Below are positions 25,015 through 33,315 of a DNA stretch of 64,000 nt, piece by piece. This DNA is from CBDCFV01 sp963664625 (GTDB lineage Bacteria; Chloroflexota; Dehalococcoidia; Lucifugimonadales; UBA3495): positions 3,224,001 through 3,288,000 of the forward strand of contig OY761541.1 of the NCBI GenBank assembly GCA_963664625.1, read 5' to 3'. The notes beneath the pieces were generated by a model, which ran no database searches, was not told the DNA's origin, and saw nothing but the letters and a program-made list of their open reading frames with translations. Position 1 is the stretch's first letter. Every line of letters begins with the position of its first letter. The position numbers were made by a program, and so were the translations under genes.

Positions 25015-26016
25015 GTGAGACACATAGACGTTCATACCCACTTGGCGCCGCAAAGCCTTTGGAGGGCCTTTCAAAGCGGGGAGGACTGGCACGGCATGGG
25101 GTACGAGGCCCAGGGCGAAGCGGAATTCATCGTCGGCAACGGCAAGCGGATTCTTATCAACTCGCCTAAGCTCCGGTACACGCCTGAGGAACGGCTTGCC
25201 GAGATGGACGAGGAGGGAACGGACGTCCAAGTGGTCTCCATCCACACTCCCTTGTTTCCCTACCACTGGGATACAGGCGCGGCGATACAGATGTCCAAAG
25301 AGGTCAACGACGAGATAGCGGGGATGACAAAGAAGTGGCCCGGCAGGTTCGCAGGGCTTGCCACGCTGCCCGTCCAGGACGTAGGCGCATCCATCGAAGA
25401 ACTGGAGAGGGCGGTAAATGTCCTGGGCCTCAAGGGGGCGGAGTTGGACATGGTGGCCAACAGCGCCAACTGGGACGAACCTCACTTCCTGCCACTGTTC
25501 AAGGCGGCAGAGTCATTGGATGCACTGCTGTTCTTTCACCCGCAGCCCCAAGACAACATGGTGGCGCTGGGGAAGACGCTGAAGTATGGCCTTCCCAACA
25601 GTGTCGGAGTCGTCATGGAGGATGCTCTGCTGGTGGCGACCCTGATTTACAGCGGCATCCTGGACGAGTGCCCAAACCTGAAGGTCTGCATCGCCCACGG
25701 CGGCGGCGGGGCCTGCTTTGGCATGGGCCGGTTGGACCACGGGTGGATGGTACGCTCCGAGGCCCGCGTCAACATCACAAGGCCGCCCAGTGCATACCAG
25801 AAACAGATTTACTACGATTTTCTAACCAGCAGCGAAGCAGGATTGCGGTTTCTCATCGACTCAGTGGGCGCCGACAGGGTAGTCATCGGCAGCGACTGGC
25901 CTTTCGTTGGGTGGGACCCTTCGCCCGGTGGATGGCTGGAGGGACTGCAAAGCCTGTCCCAAGAGGAGAAAGAGAAAATTTCGTGGAGAAACCTGGAAGC
26001 GTTGCTGGGGATTTAA
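25015..26016 (+). CDS. Amidohydrolase/decarboxylase of the ACMSD type (copy 2)
   Basis: A 333-residue paralogue of the preceding gene with the same landmarks: HIDVHTHLAPQSLWRAFQS, LFFHPQPQDN, CIAHGGGGACFGMG and VVIGSDWPFVGWDP. The start is GTG 25015 behind GGAGGACAACTC. The middle metal-site region reads FHPQ rather than FHQG, so the two copies may have split substrate range. It is followed 44 nt later by a nitroreductase on the same strand, extending the putative operon. Confidence 0.87.
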   Translation: MRHIDVHTHLAPQSLWRAFQSGEDWHGMGYEAQGEAEFIVGNGKRILINSPKLRYTPEERLAEMDEEGTDVQVVSIHTPLFPYHWDTGAAIQMSKEVNDEIAGMTKKWPGRFAGLATLPVQDVGASIEELERAVNVLGLKGAELDMVANSANWDEPHFLPLFKAAESLDALLFFHPQPQDNMVALGKTLKYGLPNSVGVVMEDALLVATLIYSGILDECPNLKVCIAHGGGGACFGMGRLDHGWMVRSEARVNITRPPSAYQKQIYYDFLTSSEAGLRFLIDSVGADRVVIGSDWPFVGWDPSPGGWLEGLQSLSQEEKEKISWRNLEALLGI

Positions 26017-26060
26017 TGCGCTTGGTTTAAGCCAACTTGTTTCCCATGCGAGGAGGGACA

Positions 26061-26582
26061 ATGGATGTTTATCGCTGTATCAGGAACCGGCGGACCGTGA
26101 GGGAGTTCAAGCCCGACCCGGTCCCCGAATCGGTGATTCTGAAGATATTGCAGGCGGGCAGGTGGGCGCCGAGTTCGAGCAACACCCAGAAGTGGCATTT
26201 CATATTGGTAACCGACAAGGATACCCTTACCGAGCTTGGCCGCATCGCCACCCAGGGGACGTTCATCGCGCAGGCGCCTATGGCCATCGTGGTCGTCATG
26301 GACGATGCGCCCCGCCCACAACTGGACGCGGGCCGGGCCCTTCAGCAGATGGAGCTTATGGCTTGGTCGGAGGGCTTGGGCACCTGTTTCGTAGGCGTCC
26401 GCGTTGAGGAGCAGCGAAAGGCTGTGTACCAACTGCTCAACATACCGGAGGAAATGGACCTGATAACCATTCTGCCCTTCGGATACAGGCCCGATGGGCC
26501 CAGGGCCAAAGGCACTCCCCGAAAGCCGATGGAGGAGATAGCCCACCGGGAGAAATTCGAGGAGAAGTACGTACCGGCCTGA
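26061..26582 (+). CDS. Nitroreductase-family protein
   Basis: A 173-residue FMN-dependent nitroreductase-fold protein. The N-terminal MDVYRCIRNRRTVREFK, then AGRWAPSSSNTQKWHF, and the later LGTCFVGVR segment fit FMN-binding loops of the family. It reduces nitro groups, quinones or similar acceptors with NAD(P)H, or dehydrogenates small molecules. ATG 26061 follows GAGGAGGG; the earlier start at 26037 lacks such a site. It ends 15 nt from a convergent SDR gene. Confidence 0.86.
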   Translation: MDVYRCIRNRRTVREFKPDPVPESVILKILQAGRWAPSSSNTQKWHFILVTDKDTLTELGRIATQGTFIAQAPMAIVVVMDDAPRPQLDAGRALQQMELMAWSEGLGTCFVGVRVEEQRKAVYQLLNIPEEMDLITILPFGYRPDGPRAKGTPRKPMEEIAHREKFEEKYVPA

Positions 26583-26597
26583 GCCTGCACGTCGAGG

Positions 26598-27347
26598 TTA
26601 TTGGGCGGTCCTTCCCCCGTCGATGACCAACTCCGACCCGGTGACGAAAGAGGACTCGTCGGACGCCAGGTAAAGGGCGCCGTAGGCGATTTCATCCGCC
26701 GTGCCAGCCCGCCTCATTGGGACGCGCCCTATCTGGTCCAAGCGGCCCTGGTCATCCCTCGACGACCGGAGCATGTCGGTGTCGATGGGTCCTGGATGCA
26801 ACGAGTTGCACCTGATGTTTTCCTTGGCGTGCTGGACTGCGGTGGCCTTGCTGAATATCCGAACTGCTCCCTTGGTGGCGGCATAGGCGGCCGACGTACC
26901 CAACGCCGGAGCAATACCGGCGCCCGACGATATGTTGATGATGGACCCGCCGCCTGCTTCCCGCATGGCCGGAATGGCGACCTTGGTGCCAAGGAAAACA
27001 CCCTTGACGTTGATGTCGGATATGCGGTCCCAGTCCTCTTCGGTGAAGTTTTCTATGTCCCCGTTGAGGGAAATCCCCGCGGTGTTGACCAGTATGTTCA
27101 GCTTGCCGAACCTGTCCAGGGTTGCGGCAACAGCGTCACGCCAGTCCGACTCCGCGGTCACGTCCAGCTTCACGAACAAACAGTCGCCGCCGGCCTCGTT
27201 GATTTCGGCCTCGGTCTGCCGTCCGCGCTCTTCCAGGATGTCGCCTATGACCACCTTGGCGCCCTCTTTGGCAAAGAGCTTCGCCTCGGCGGCGCCGATT
27301 CCCCTGGCTCCGCCGCTAATCAGGGCCACTTTGTTTTCCAGTCGCAT
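26598..27347 (-). CDS. SDR-family oxidoreductase (classical)
   Basis: A 249-residue classical SDR. The cofactor motif is ISGGARGIGAAEAKLF, the NTAG loop is VNTAGISL, and the catalytic set is intact: NISSGAGIAPALGTSAAYAA followed by TKGA supplies Ser, Tyr and Lys. The C-terminal SSFVTGSELVIDGGRT is typical of FabG or glucose-dehydrogenase-like members. Residue D37-type discrimination (VIGDILEER) favours NAD(H). Monocistronic, with its own promoter at 27378-27405 facing the VOC gene's promoter. Confidence 0.88.
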   Translation of the reverse strand: MRLENKVALISGGARGIGAAEAKLFAKEGAKVVIGDILEERGRQTEAEINEAGGDCLFVKLDVTAESDWRDAVAATLDRFGKLNILVNTAGISLNGDIENFTEEDWDRISDINVKGVFLGTKVAIPAMREAGGGSIINISSGAGIAPALGTSAAYAATKGAVRIFSKATAVQHAKENIRCNSLHPGPIDTDMLRSSRDDQGRLDQIGRVPMRRAGTADEIAYGALYLASDESSFVTGSELVIDGGRTAQ

Positions 27348-27377
27348 TGATGGCCTCCCCGTGTAAAGTACGGTTCG

Positions 27378-27405
27378 ATTTTAAGGGGCATTGTCGAGTA
27401 GTCAA
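27378..27405 (-). promoter_or_regulatory. Putative promoter of the classical SDR gene
   Basis: On the minus strand TTGACT (27400-27405) and TAAAAT (27378-27383) are separated by 16 bp, about 25 nt upstream of ATG 27347. Confidence 0.5.
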
Positions 27406-27442
27406 GGGGCGTGCAGAGAACTTCGGCCCATCGGTAAGCAGC

Positions 27443-27471
27443 TTGTCAGGCGATTGCCTACTGCGTACAAT
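27443..27471 (+). promoter_or_regulatory. Putative promoter of the VOC-family gene
   Basis: TTGTCA (27443-27448) and TACAAT (27466-27471) have ideal 17-bp spacing, giving a leader of about 50 nt before GTG 27527. Confidence 0.55.
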
Positions 27472-27526
27472 TCCCATCGTCAGAGCTTGAATATCGAGCC
27501 ACTCCAACCGTAGGGAGGTTACAGCA

Positions 27527-27865
27527 GTGGAAAAGCCAAGGATTCGTCACGTTGCTTTGAACGTTCAGGACCGAGACAAGGAAGCAGAGTATTACAAGAG
27601 GGTATTCGGGATGGAGGAAAAGACCCGAGGCCCTAACGGCACGATTTATCTGTCGGACGGCCATGTGGGCGTGGCGCTAATTCACAATCCCGACATTCCT
27701 TGGGGGATAAACCACTTCGGGTTCCAAGTGGAGAGCGTGGCGGCCATCGAAGAGACCGCGCAGACCACGGCCAACTCCAACACCTACGGCGCTATCGCGG
27801 AGAGCTGGATTCGTGACGACGAGGGCTACCGGGTAGACATCTCAGAGCACGGCTGGCCCATTTAG
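27527..27865 (+). CDS. VOC-family (glyoxalase/dioxygenase-like) protein
   Basis: A 112-residue single-module VOC protein: RHVALNVQDRDKEAEYYKRV at the N-terminus, GVALIHNPDIPWGINHFGFQ in the middle, and a C-terminal DEGYRVDISEHGWPI. Metal-ligand His and Glu residues are plausible at the usual places (His4-5 area, His of NHFGF, Glu of ISEHG). The start is GTG 27527 behind AGGGAGG. The product is too short to hold two modules, so it would act as a dimer. Reaction unknown. Confidence 0.8.
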   Translation: MEKPRIRHVALNVQDRDKEAEYYKRVFGMEEKTRGPNGTIYLSDGHVGVALIHNPDIPWGINHFGFQVESVAAIEETAQTTANSNTYGAIAESWIRDDEGYRVDISEHGWPI

Positions 27866-27884
27866 GCGGCGCCCCGGCGGGGGT

Positions 27885-28460
27885 TCAGGGCTTTACCCCG
27901 AACAACGTCCAACTGCGCCGCTGCCGCGATATTTCGGTTTCCTCGTGCAGGAGACCTTTTCCCGCCGGCGTAATCAGGGCGCGTTGGATGGACCAAAGTG
28001 AGAAACCCTGGACTCCTTCCATATCGTTGATTTCCTCCATGCTGAAGAAACCCGCACCGATGGTCTCATCGCCGTCGTAGCTCGGTTCCCCGGTCGGGGC
28101 GTCCAAGCGGAACACAACGTAAATATTTGAGTTGGGTTCCGTGTTGGCATGGCGGATGCCCACCACGTCGATGACCTTGGCTACCAAACCTGCCTCTTCC
28201 AGCACCTCCCTTTCCACCGCGTGAATTATCTGTTCGTCGGCTTCCACGTAACCGCCTGGGATTTGCCATGCGCCGCGATTGGGATTGATGCCGCGCTGGA
28301 TAAGCAGGGCCTTGTTGTCCCTGATCACCACACCTCCGCAACCGATGGAGTGCTCCCCAAAGAAAATAAACCGGCATCCTTCCGCAAGGCACGCCGGCCT
28401 TTCCCTTCCTCCGTCCATCTTGGAGCCAAGTTTCGCGCCGCAACGGGGACAGTAGTTCAT
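27885..28460 (-). CDS. Nudix hydrolase with N-terminal zinc ribbon
   Basis: A 191-residue Nudix protein. The N-terminus carries a four-Cys ribbon (Cys4, Cys7, Cys24, Cys29), as in NudC-like enzymes. The Nudix box is GGYVEADEQIIHAVEREVLE followed by EAGL, with the needed Glu residues. It hydrolyses a nucleoside diphosphate linked to another group; the NudC SQPWPFPxS motif for NADH is absent, so the substrate is open. Convergent with the VOC gene at its 3' side, 20 nt apart. ATG at 28458-28460. Confidence 0.88.
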   Translation of the reverse strand: MNYCPRCGAKLGSKMDGGRERPACLAEGCRFIFFGEHSIGCGGVVIRDNKALLIQRGINPNRGAWQIPGGYVEADEQIIHAVEREVLEEAGLVAKVIDVVGIRHANTEPNSNIYVVFRLDAPTGEPSYDGDETIGAGFFSMEEINDMEGVQGFSLWSIQRALITPAGKGLLHEETEISRQRRSWTLFGVKP

Positions 28461-28556
28461 GTGAAAACTCCTCTTACGGTGGTCGACCGAGGGATTGTCA
28501 GATTATAGCAGGGGACGTGGAGACCTTCAGGCTGAGCCAACGGGATATAGAGACGG

Positions 28557-28562
28557 TATAAT
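28557..28562 (+). promoter_or_regulatory. Consensus -10 box placed for a leaderless transcript
   Basis: A perfect TATAAT at 28557-28562 lies seven bases before ATG 28570. Transcription would therefore start at about the ATG. No good -35 is at 16-18 bp spacing, and no ribosome binding site precedes the ATG. Confidence 0.45.
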
Positions 28563-28569
28563 AGCAACC

Positions 28570-29208
28570 ATGACGACCATCAATAACATTGCCGATCTGG
28601 TCCGCATTCTCAAAGAACAGCCCGAATGGGCCGATACGATTCGCGGCATATTGCTGACCGAAGAATTGTTGAACCTGCCCGCCCGGTTTGCCGAATTCGT
28701 TCAACTGACGCAGGAAAGCAACCGGCTTGTCAACGAACGGTTGACCCAAATAGAAACCAGGATGAATAGAATGGAAGGCAGGTTTTCAAACTTCGAGGGC
28801 AGCGATTATGAACGTAAGGTCCGATACCGGGCCCTGCACCGTGCTCAGGCTCGGTTCGGTCTGGACAACGCTTACTTGGCGTTGTCGCAGAACGATCCAA
28901 TGGCGCCTCAACTGAACAGTATGGTCGCCAATGGCATGAAAAACGGCTTCATTTCACAGGAGCAATGTGAAGACCTTTACGATACCGATATCATTATTTC
29001 AGATGAAGGTAACCGCCACATGGTAGTGGAGGTCTCGCTCACAGCCGATCGAGACGACATCATACGTGCGAAACGCCGTGCCGGCATTTTGAGCGCCGCC
29101 ACGGGTGGCGCAGTCATACCGGCAGTGATCACGGCTAACCTGAACGATGCGCAAAGGGACCAAGCCGCCGCCGAGGAAGTCATAACATTCATTATGGCCT
29201 ACCCTTAG
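28570..29208 (+). CDS. Coiled-coil protein with nuclease-like C-terminal domain
   Basis: A 212-residue protein. Residues 1-75 are helical, with a coiled coil (ESNRLVNERLTQIETRMNRM). The C-terminal half (about 80-212) has the order DTDIIISDEGNRHMVVEVSL, then RAKRRAGILSAATGGAVIPA, which resembles a PD-(D/E)xK-like core (D...VEV...K), though the match is weak. ATG 28570 is chosen because the longer frame (28495) overlaps the divergent Nudix start region and ATG 28570 has a -10 box beside it. Similar proteins may be DUF3782-like. Function unknown. Confidence 0.65.
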   Translation: MTTINNIADLVRILKEQPEWADTIRGILLTEELLNLPARFAEFVQLTQESNRLVNERLTQIETRMNRMEGRFSNFEGSDYERKVRYRALHRAQARFGLDNAYLALSQNDPMAPQLNSMVANGMKNGFISQEQCEDLYDTDIIISDEGNRHMVVEVSLTADRDDIIRAKRRAGILSAATGGAVIPAVITANLNDAQRDQAAAEEVITFIMAYP

Positions 29209-29485
29209 CAACTGCTCCCTATAAAGACATTTCCTGCCGCGAAGCTTCACGAATGCCAGGCTGTGCTCGGGGAATAATTGCCTACAGCATATGCAGCCTG
29301 AATTCAATCCTCTTGAGAAGGCCATATCGTATTATTGGATTATGTAATTTGCCCGTGGTAAATTTGATTATCGGATGGAACCTGGCTACCGGTCCTGTAG
29401 ACGCGGTGGCCAACTCGAAATCGTTTTCCTGGACAGCGGCCTTCTTTTAAGACATAGGCGTGCTAGCGCGGGGGTAGTGAACGGG

Positions 29486-31954
29486 ATGCGAATAGGGGCG
29501 TTCAAAAAGGTATTGATAGCCTACTTTTCTGTATTGGCGATATCCGCAGCGGCCCTCCTGTTCCCGGACTCCAGCCTCAATGCTCATGTCTCGATTGCCC
29601 CCGAGTCGGAGGGCAGGATTGGGGTTATCGTTCACACTGCCAAGCCGTATAACCGGGTGATTGATGCTATAGGCGACATGGGCGGTGTAGTAACGATTCA
29701 GTATCAAAACGTCGACGCCGTCGCTGCGCGAGTGCCCGCCCGGAGTTTGGGAAGGCTGCATAGACACCCCTTGGTAACGGTTGTAGAGAAGGACGTTATC
29801 GTAGAGTTGCCCCCCACCCCGCGAGAGCATAGAGAACTGGGCGCCAAGCTCATCGGCCCGGCCCAAGGCGTTGAAAGCGGCGGCTTAAAGCTCAAGCCCG
29901 GGGAACTGCCGGACAGGTTTCCAAGTTACATAACCAACGTGACCGGGGCGGCCGAAGCTTGGAAGGAAACCGGGGCGGGAGCCGGCACTATCGTTGCAGT
30001 CATTGACAGCGGCACGGATGCAAGTCATACGTGCCTGTCCGGCCCGGGTGATGTGGAGTCTCCAGAGGGAAGAGTGATCGCGGGGCCGGACTTGTCTACT
30101 GATGCGGGGACCAGGTTTGAGGGGTCTACCCGGCCTACCAACGGCAATCACGGTACGTTCGTTGCAGGAGTAATTGCCTCCAATTGTTTCATGGTGTTGG
30201 ACAAGAGAGAACCTGCCGAGGTGGAACTGGCCAGCATCTTTGAGGCGCACATGCCCTCGGACACAATTTTTACTTCCGGGCACCACCTGCTGGTCCCGCT
30301 GGTCGGCATAGCTCCGGAAGCCACGATTTACGCCATTAAAGTGTTTCCCCATGGGGGCGGCGGCGCGGCCAGTTCCATCACCGCCGCCGCCGTCGACCAC
30401 GCTATCACCAAGAAACTCCAGTATCAAGCCGGGGTTCCCGATGGGCTGGATATCGACGTCGTGAACATGAGCTTGGGTGGAGCGGCCCTGTTCGATGGCC
30501 GGACGGTTGGGGAGCGGCTTATAGACGCCGCCACCCGGTCGGGCATAGTGGTGGTCGTGGCGGCGGGCAACAATGGGCCGGCGCCGGTATCGGTGAGCAG
30601 CCCCGGCACGGCGTTCAGCGCTTTGACCGTCGGCGCGGCCAGCGACCCGGTGCATACCCGGATTTTCTGGGACTATTACTTCTGGCCTGGTCAGGGCTTG
30701 GCAATGTACCCGACCGAAGAGTTCAGGCCCGCCGACTTCAGCGGTCGCGGCCCCTTGGCTGACGGCAGGACCGGCCCCGACGTCTTGGCGACCGGTGTAT
30801 TCAATCATTCGCTGGTAACCGGGGGATTCACCGGCTTCGGGTCCGGCACGTCATACGCGGCGCCCGCGGTAGCCGGGGGCGCCGCGCTGTTGAGTGCATG
30901 GACCAAGGCCAACGATCCTGAGTTGGGGCCGCTGGCTATTCGGAATGCCATCATGACGGGCAGCACAAGCTTGTCCGACGACTGGAAACGGCGTTCCCAA
31001 GGCAGCGGTTATATGAATGTGGCCGCAGCCCTTGATGCCCTCAGGTCGGGCGATGCCGGCAACGAACTGGTGCAAGTGCCGCCCGATGAGGCGCTGCCCA
31101 ACGTTTCCCTTGGCAGCGGAGGATTTTCGGCCATTATAGACAGTCTTAGTCCCGGCCGGACGCGGGACTTCGTCTTCGAAGTCGAAGCCGGCACCAGTTT
31201 TGTTGTCATAGATTTTTCGGGTGTTGACATAGACGCCAACCCGGTGCCGGCGGCGTTGCCCAACTCAATCGAGGTATACGTCAAAGGGTCCAAGCGCGGC
31301 GGGACGGCTTATCCGGTCTACAGCGCCAACGTATACGGACGGTCCCGCTTCATCATCGGCGACGGGTTTATAGACTTGCAGGGAGCTATATTCGGCGCGT
31401 TTCTTGACGAGTCGGCAATGGAACCCGGCTTGATGAAAGTGACCGTTCAAGGCGACTGGACCAACAACGGCAACGTGGGAGCGACGGTCACCATCAGAAG
31501 GTTCGATTTCAAGTCAACGTCGGACCCTGGGCGTCGAATACAACCCGGCGAGACCGTATTGGTCCCGTTCGAGATTCCTCCCGGTACCAACAGGGCATCG
31601 TTCGAGCTGGGCTGGCTCCATAACTGGACCCGATTCCCCACTAATGACTTGGACATGTACTTGTGCGCACCGGGGCACGTGTTGTACAGAAATTTCAGCG
31701 GGGCTACACTGGACTCCCCCGAGTACCTGTCCGTGAACAACCCAGCACCAGGCAGTTGGCACGTGATGGTGGTGGCCTACGGTGTGTTCACTCCAGCCGA
31801 TTCCTACTATCTCAATATGGACATCGAGGCGCCGGACGAGAGGATTCCCGCTGTCCCCTCTTCTCAATGGTCTGGTCCGCAACGTTTGGACCAGCAGCAC
31901 AATCCACTGGGCCGGAACGAGAAGGCGTTCAGAGGGGAGCCTTGTTTCAGATAG
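29486..31954 (+). CDS. Secreted subtilisin-like serine protease (S8) with propeptide
   Basis: An 822-residue exported protease. A signal peptide (about 1-33, hydrophobic LIAYFSVLAISAAALLF) and an inhibitor-I9-like propeptide (45-108) precede the S8 domain. The triad is Asp174 in AVIDSGTDASH, His222 in NGNHGTFVAG and Ser456 in FGSGTSYAAP; the oxyanion Asn is in AAGNNGP. About 250 residues of beta-rich C-terminal domains follow (DLDMYLCAPGHVL, then APGSWHVMVVAYG), like pre-peptidase domains. The frame runs back to 29375 but ATG 29486 begins the signal peptide. A secreted protease suits the peptide-type ABC importers nearby in the window. Confidence 0.9.
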   Translation: MRIGAFKKVLIAYFSVLAISAAALLFPDSSLNAHVSIAPESEGRIGVIVHTAKPYNRVIDAIGDMGGVVTIQYQNVDAVAARVPARSLGRLHRHPLVTVVEKDVIVELPPTPREHRELGAKLIGPAQGVESGGLKLKPGELPDRFPSYITNVTGAAEAWKETGAGAGTIVAVIDSGTDASHTCLSGPGDVESPEGRVIAGPDLSTDAGTRFEGSTRPTNGNHGTFVAGVIASNCFMVLDKREPAEVELASIFEAHMPSDTIFTSGHHLLVPLVGIAPEATIYAIKVFPHGGGGAASSITAAAVDHAITKKLQYQAGVPDGLDIDVVNMSLGGAALFDGRTVGERLIDAATRSGIVVVVAAGNNGPAPVSVSSPGTAFSALTVGAASDPVHTRIFWDYYFWPGQGLAMYPTEEFRPADFSGRGPLADGRTGPDVLATGVFNHSLVTGGFTGFGSGTSYAAPAVAGGAALLSAWTKANDPELGPLAIRNAIMTGSTSLSDDWKRRSQGSGYMNVAAALDALRSGDAGNELVQVPPDEALPNVSLGSGGFSAIIDSLSPGRTRDFVFEVEAGTSFVVIDFSGVDIDANPVPAALPNSIEVYVKGSKRGGTAYPVYSANVYGRSRFIIGDGFIDLQGAIFGAFLDESAMEPGLMKVTVQGDWTNNGNVGATVTIRRFDFKSTSDPGRRIQPGETVLVPFEIPPGTNRASFELGWLHNWTRFPTNDLDMYLCAPGHVLYRNFSGATLDSPEYLSVNNPAPGSWHVMVVAYGVFTPADSYYLNMDIEAPDERIPAVPSSQWSGPQRLDQQHNPLGRNEKAFRGEPCFR

Positions 31955-31976
31955 GGAAGTTGCTACCCGGAGGCTG

Positions 31977-32006
31977 TGGATTCCCGCCTTCGCTGGAATG
32001 ACGGGG
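31977..32006. repeat. Short palindromic repeat (ATTCCCGC family)
   Basis: TGGATTCCCGCCTTCGCTGG then AATGACGGGG, just after the protease stop. The right arm has one change (GCTGGAAT), so pairing is imperfect. Confidence 0.65.
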
Positions 32007-32079
32007 TGGTTGCAGGAATGACGATTGGCTAACGCGCCTCATAGAGACAGTGGATTAGCCGCGAGGAGAGGTTGAACGG

Positions 32080-32616
32080 TTAACCTGCCCCGGCGATGGC
32101 CGAGCGCAGTGTTTCCAGCGTCACGTTGCCGGTGTACATCCGTCCCTGGATGAGGTAAGAGGGCGTTCCGGCGATGCCTTGCTTGACAGCGGCTTCGTGT
32201 TCCTCCATAACAGAGTCCTTGTAATGACCGGACACCAACCGGTCAACCATTGTTTCCCAGTCCAATCCGCAGGCCTTTGCTACGTCCCTGAGCACGTAGA
32301 GACTTCCCAGGTCAGCGCCTGACCGCCAATAGGCCTCCGCAGCGGCGCGATGGAATTCTGCGTCCAGCCCATGCTCCTTCGCAAAGGCGGTGGCTTCGTG
32401 GGCCAGGGAGGTGACATGGGACCTGCGGACAGCAGGCTCGTGGGGTTTCTCGCTATAGACGGGTGTGTCGGTTTCGGGACGCAGCAGGTAGGGCCTGCGG
32501 TCCACTGAGAAAGGTGTTTCCTTTTGCAATGTCTCCAACCTGACCAGTCCCATGTAGCAATAAGGACAGGAGTAGTCATACCAGAATACGACTTTACGTG
32601 GGTCGGTGCTGGGCAT
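32080..32616 (-). CDS. DsbA-family (FrnE-like) thiol oxidoreductase
   Basis: A 178-residue thioredoxin-fold protein with active site Cys17-Pro-Tyr-Cys20 in YDYSCPYCYMG. The helical insertion (AHEATAFAKEHGLDAEFHRA) and the cis-Pro loop GIAGTPSYLIQGRMYTG are typical of FrnE/2-hydroxychromene isomerase-like members. There is no signal peptide, so it acts in the cytoplasm. ATG 32616 follows GAGGAG. Monocistronic, divergent from the CinA-like gene. Confidence 0.87.
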   Translation of the reverse strand: MPSTDPRKVVFWYDYSCPYCYMGLVRLETLQKETPFSVDRRPYLLRPETDTPVYSEKPHEPAVRRSHVTSLAHEATAFAKEHGLDAEFHRAAAEAYWRSGADLGSLYVLRDVAKACGLDWETMVDRLVSGHYKDSVMEEHEAAVKQGIAGTPSYLIQGRMYTGNVTLETLRSAIAGAG

Positions 32617-32665
32617 GGGAACTCCTCGCGGCGGGACGGTTCGCGTTCCATTCAAGGAACGCAGG

Positions 32666-32693
32666 TTGGAAATATACTAACATAGGGTAGAAT
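32666..32693 (+). promoter_or_regulatory. Putative promoter of the CinA-like gene
   Basis: TTGGAA (32666-32671) and TAGAAT (32688-32693) with 16-bp spacing, about 50 nt upstream of ATG 32746, which follows AGGAGGAAG. Confidence 0.4.
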
Positions 32694-32745
32694 AGTCAGC
32701 GGCGATTTTAGAGTATTCAAAAGACGAATTGTCCAGGAGGAAGTC

Positions 32746-33243
32746 ATGCCCGATCTAACCTCAATGGCGGCGTCGATTGGCGCCCTGCTAAAGGAGACCC
32801 AGGAATCCTTGGCGGTTACCGAATCTTCGTGCGGAGGCCTCATTTCGGCATCGTTGGTGGCGGTGCCGGGCGCCTCGGCTTACTACCGCGGCGGCGCGGT
32901 AGTGTACACCCGGGTGGCGCAGCAGGGGCTGTTGCAGGTGCCTGAATCGGCGATGACCGGCATCAGGGCCAGCAGCGAGCCTTACGCCCTGTTGAACGCC
33001 CGCACCGTCAGGGAATCACTGGGTACGACGTGGGCGCTGAGCGAGACGGGTGCCAGCGGCCCCACCGGCAATGCTTATGGAGACTCTGCCGGACATGCTT
33101 GTATCGCCGTGTCGGGGCCAGTGGAGCGTTCAATGACATTGGAGACCGGTGACGACGACCGGGAAGCCAATATGTGGGTGTTCGCCAGGACGGCCCTGGA
33201 CCTGCTGGAGCAGTGCGTCAGGGAAGCCCGCTCACAGGGTTGA
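32746..33243 (+). CDS. CinA C-terminal-domain protein (PncC-type nicotinamide-nucleotide amidase)
   Basis: A 165-residue stand-alone CinA C-terminal domain. Characteristic stretches are LAVTESSCGGLISASLVAVP, GASAYYRGGAVVYT, and SETGASGPTGNAYGDSAGHA. Characterised members deamidate nicotinamide mononucleotide in the pyridine nucleotide salvage cycle. The N-terminal MoaB-like half of full CinA is absent, as in PncC. The M19 peptidase starts 72 nt downstream on the same strand, so co-transcription is possible. Confidence 0.85.
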   Translation: MPDLTSMAASIGALLKETQESLAVTESSCGGLISASLVAVPGASAYYRGGAVVYTRVAQQGLLQVPESAMTGIRASSEPYALLNARTVRESLGTTWALSETGASGPTGNAYGDSAGHACIAVSGPVERSMTLETGDDDREANMWVFARTALDLLEQCVREARSQG

Positions 33244-33315
33244 ACGTAGTAGCAGTCCTGTCCTCCGCCGGTAATCCGCCGTTCGGTCATATTGTCCTGA
33301 CATGGGAGGAAATAC

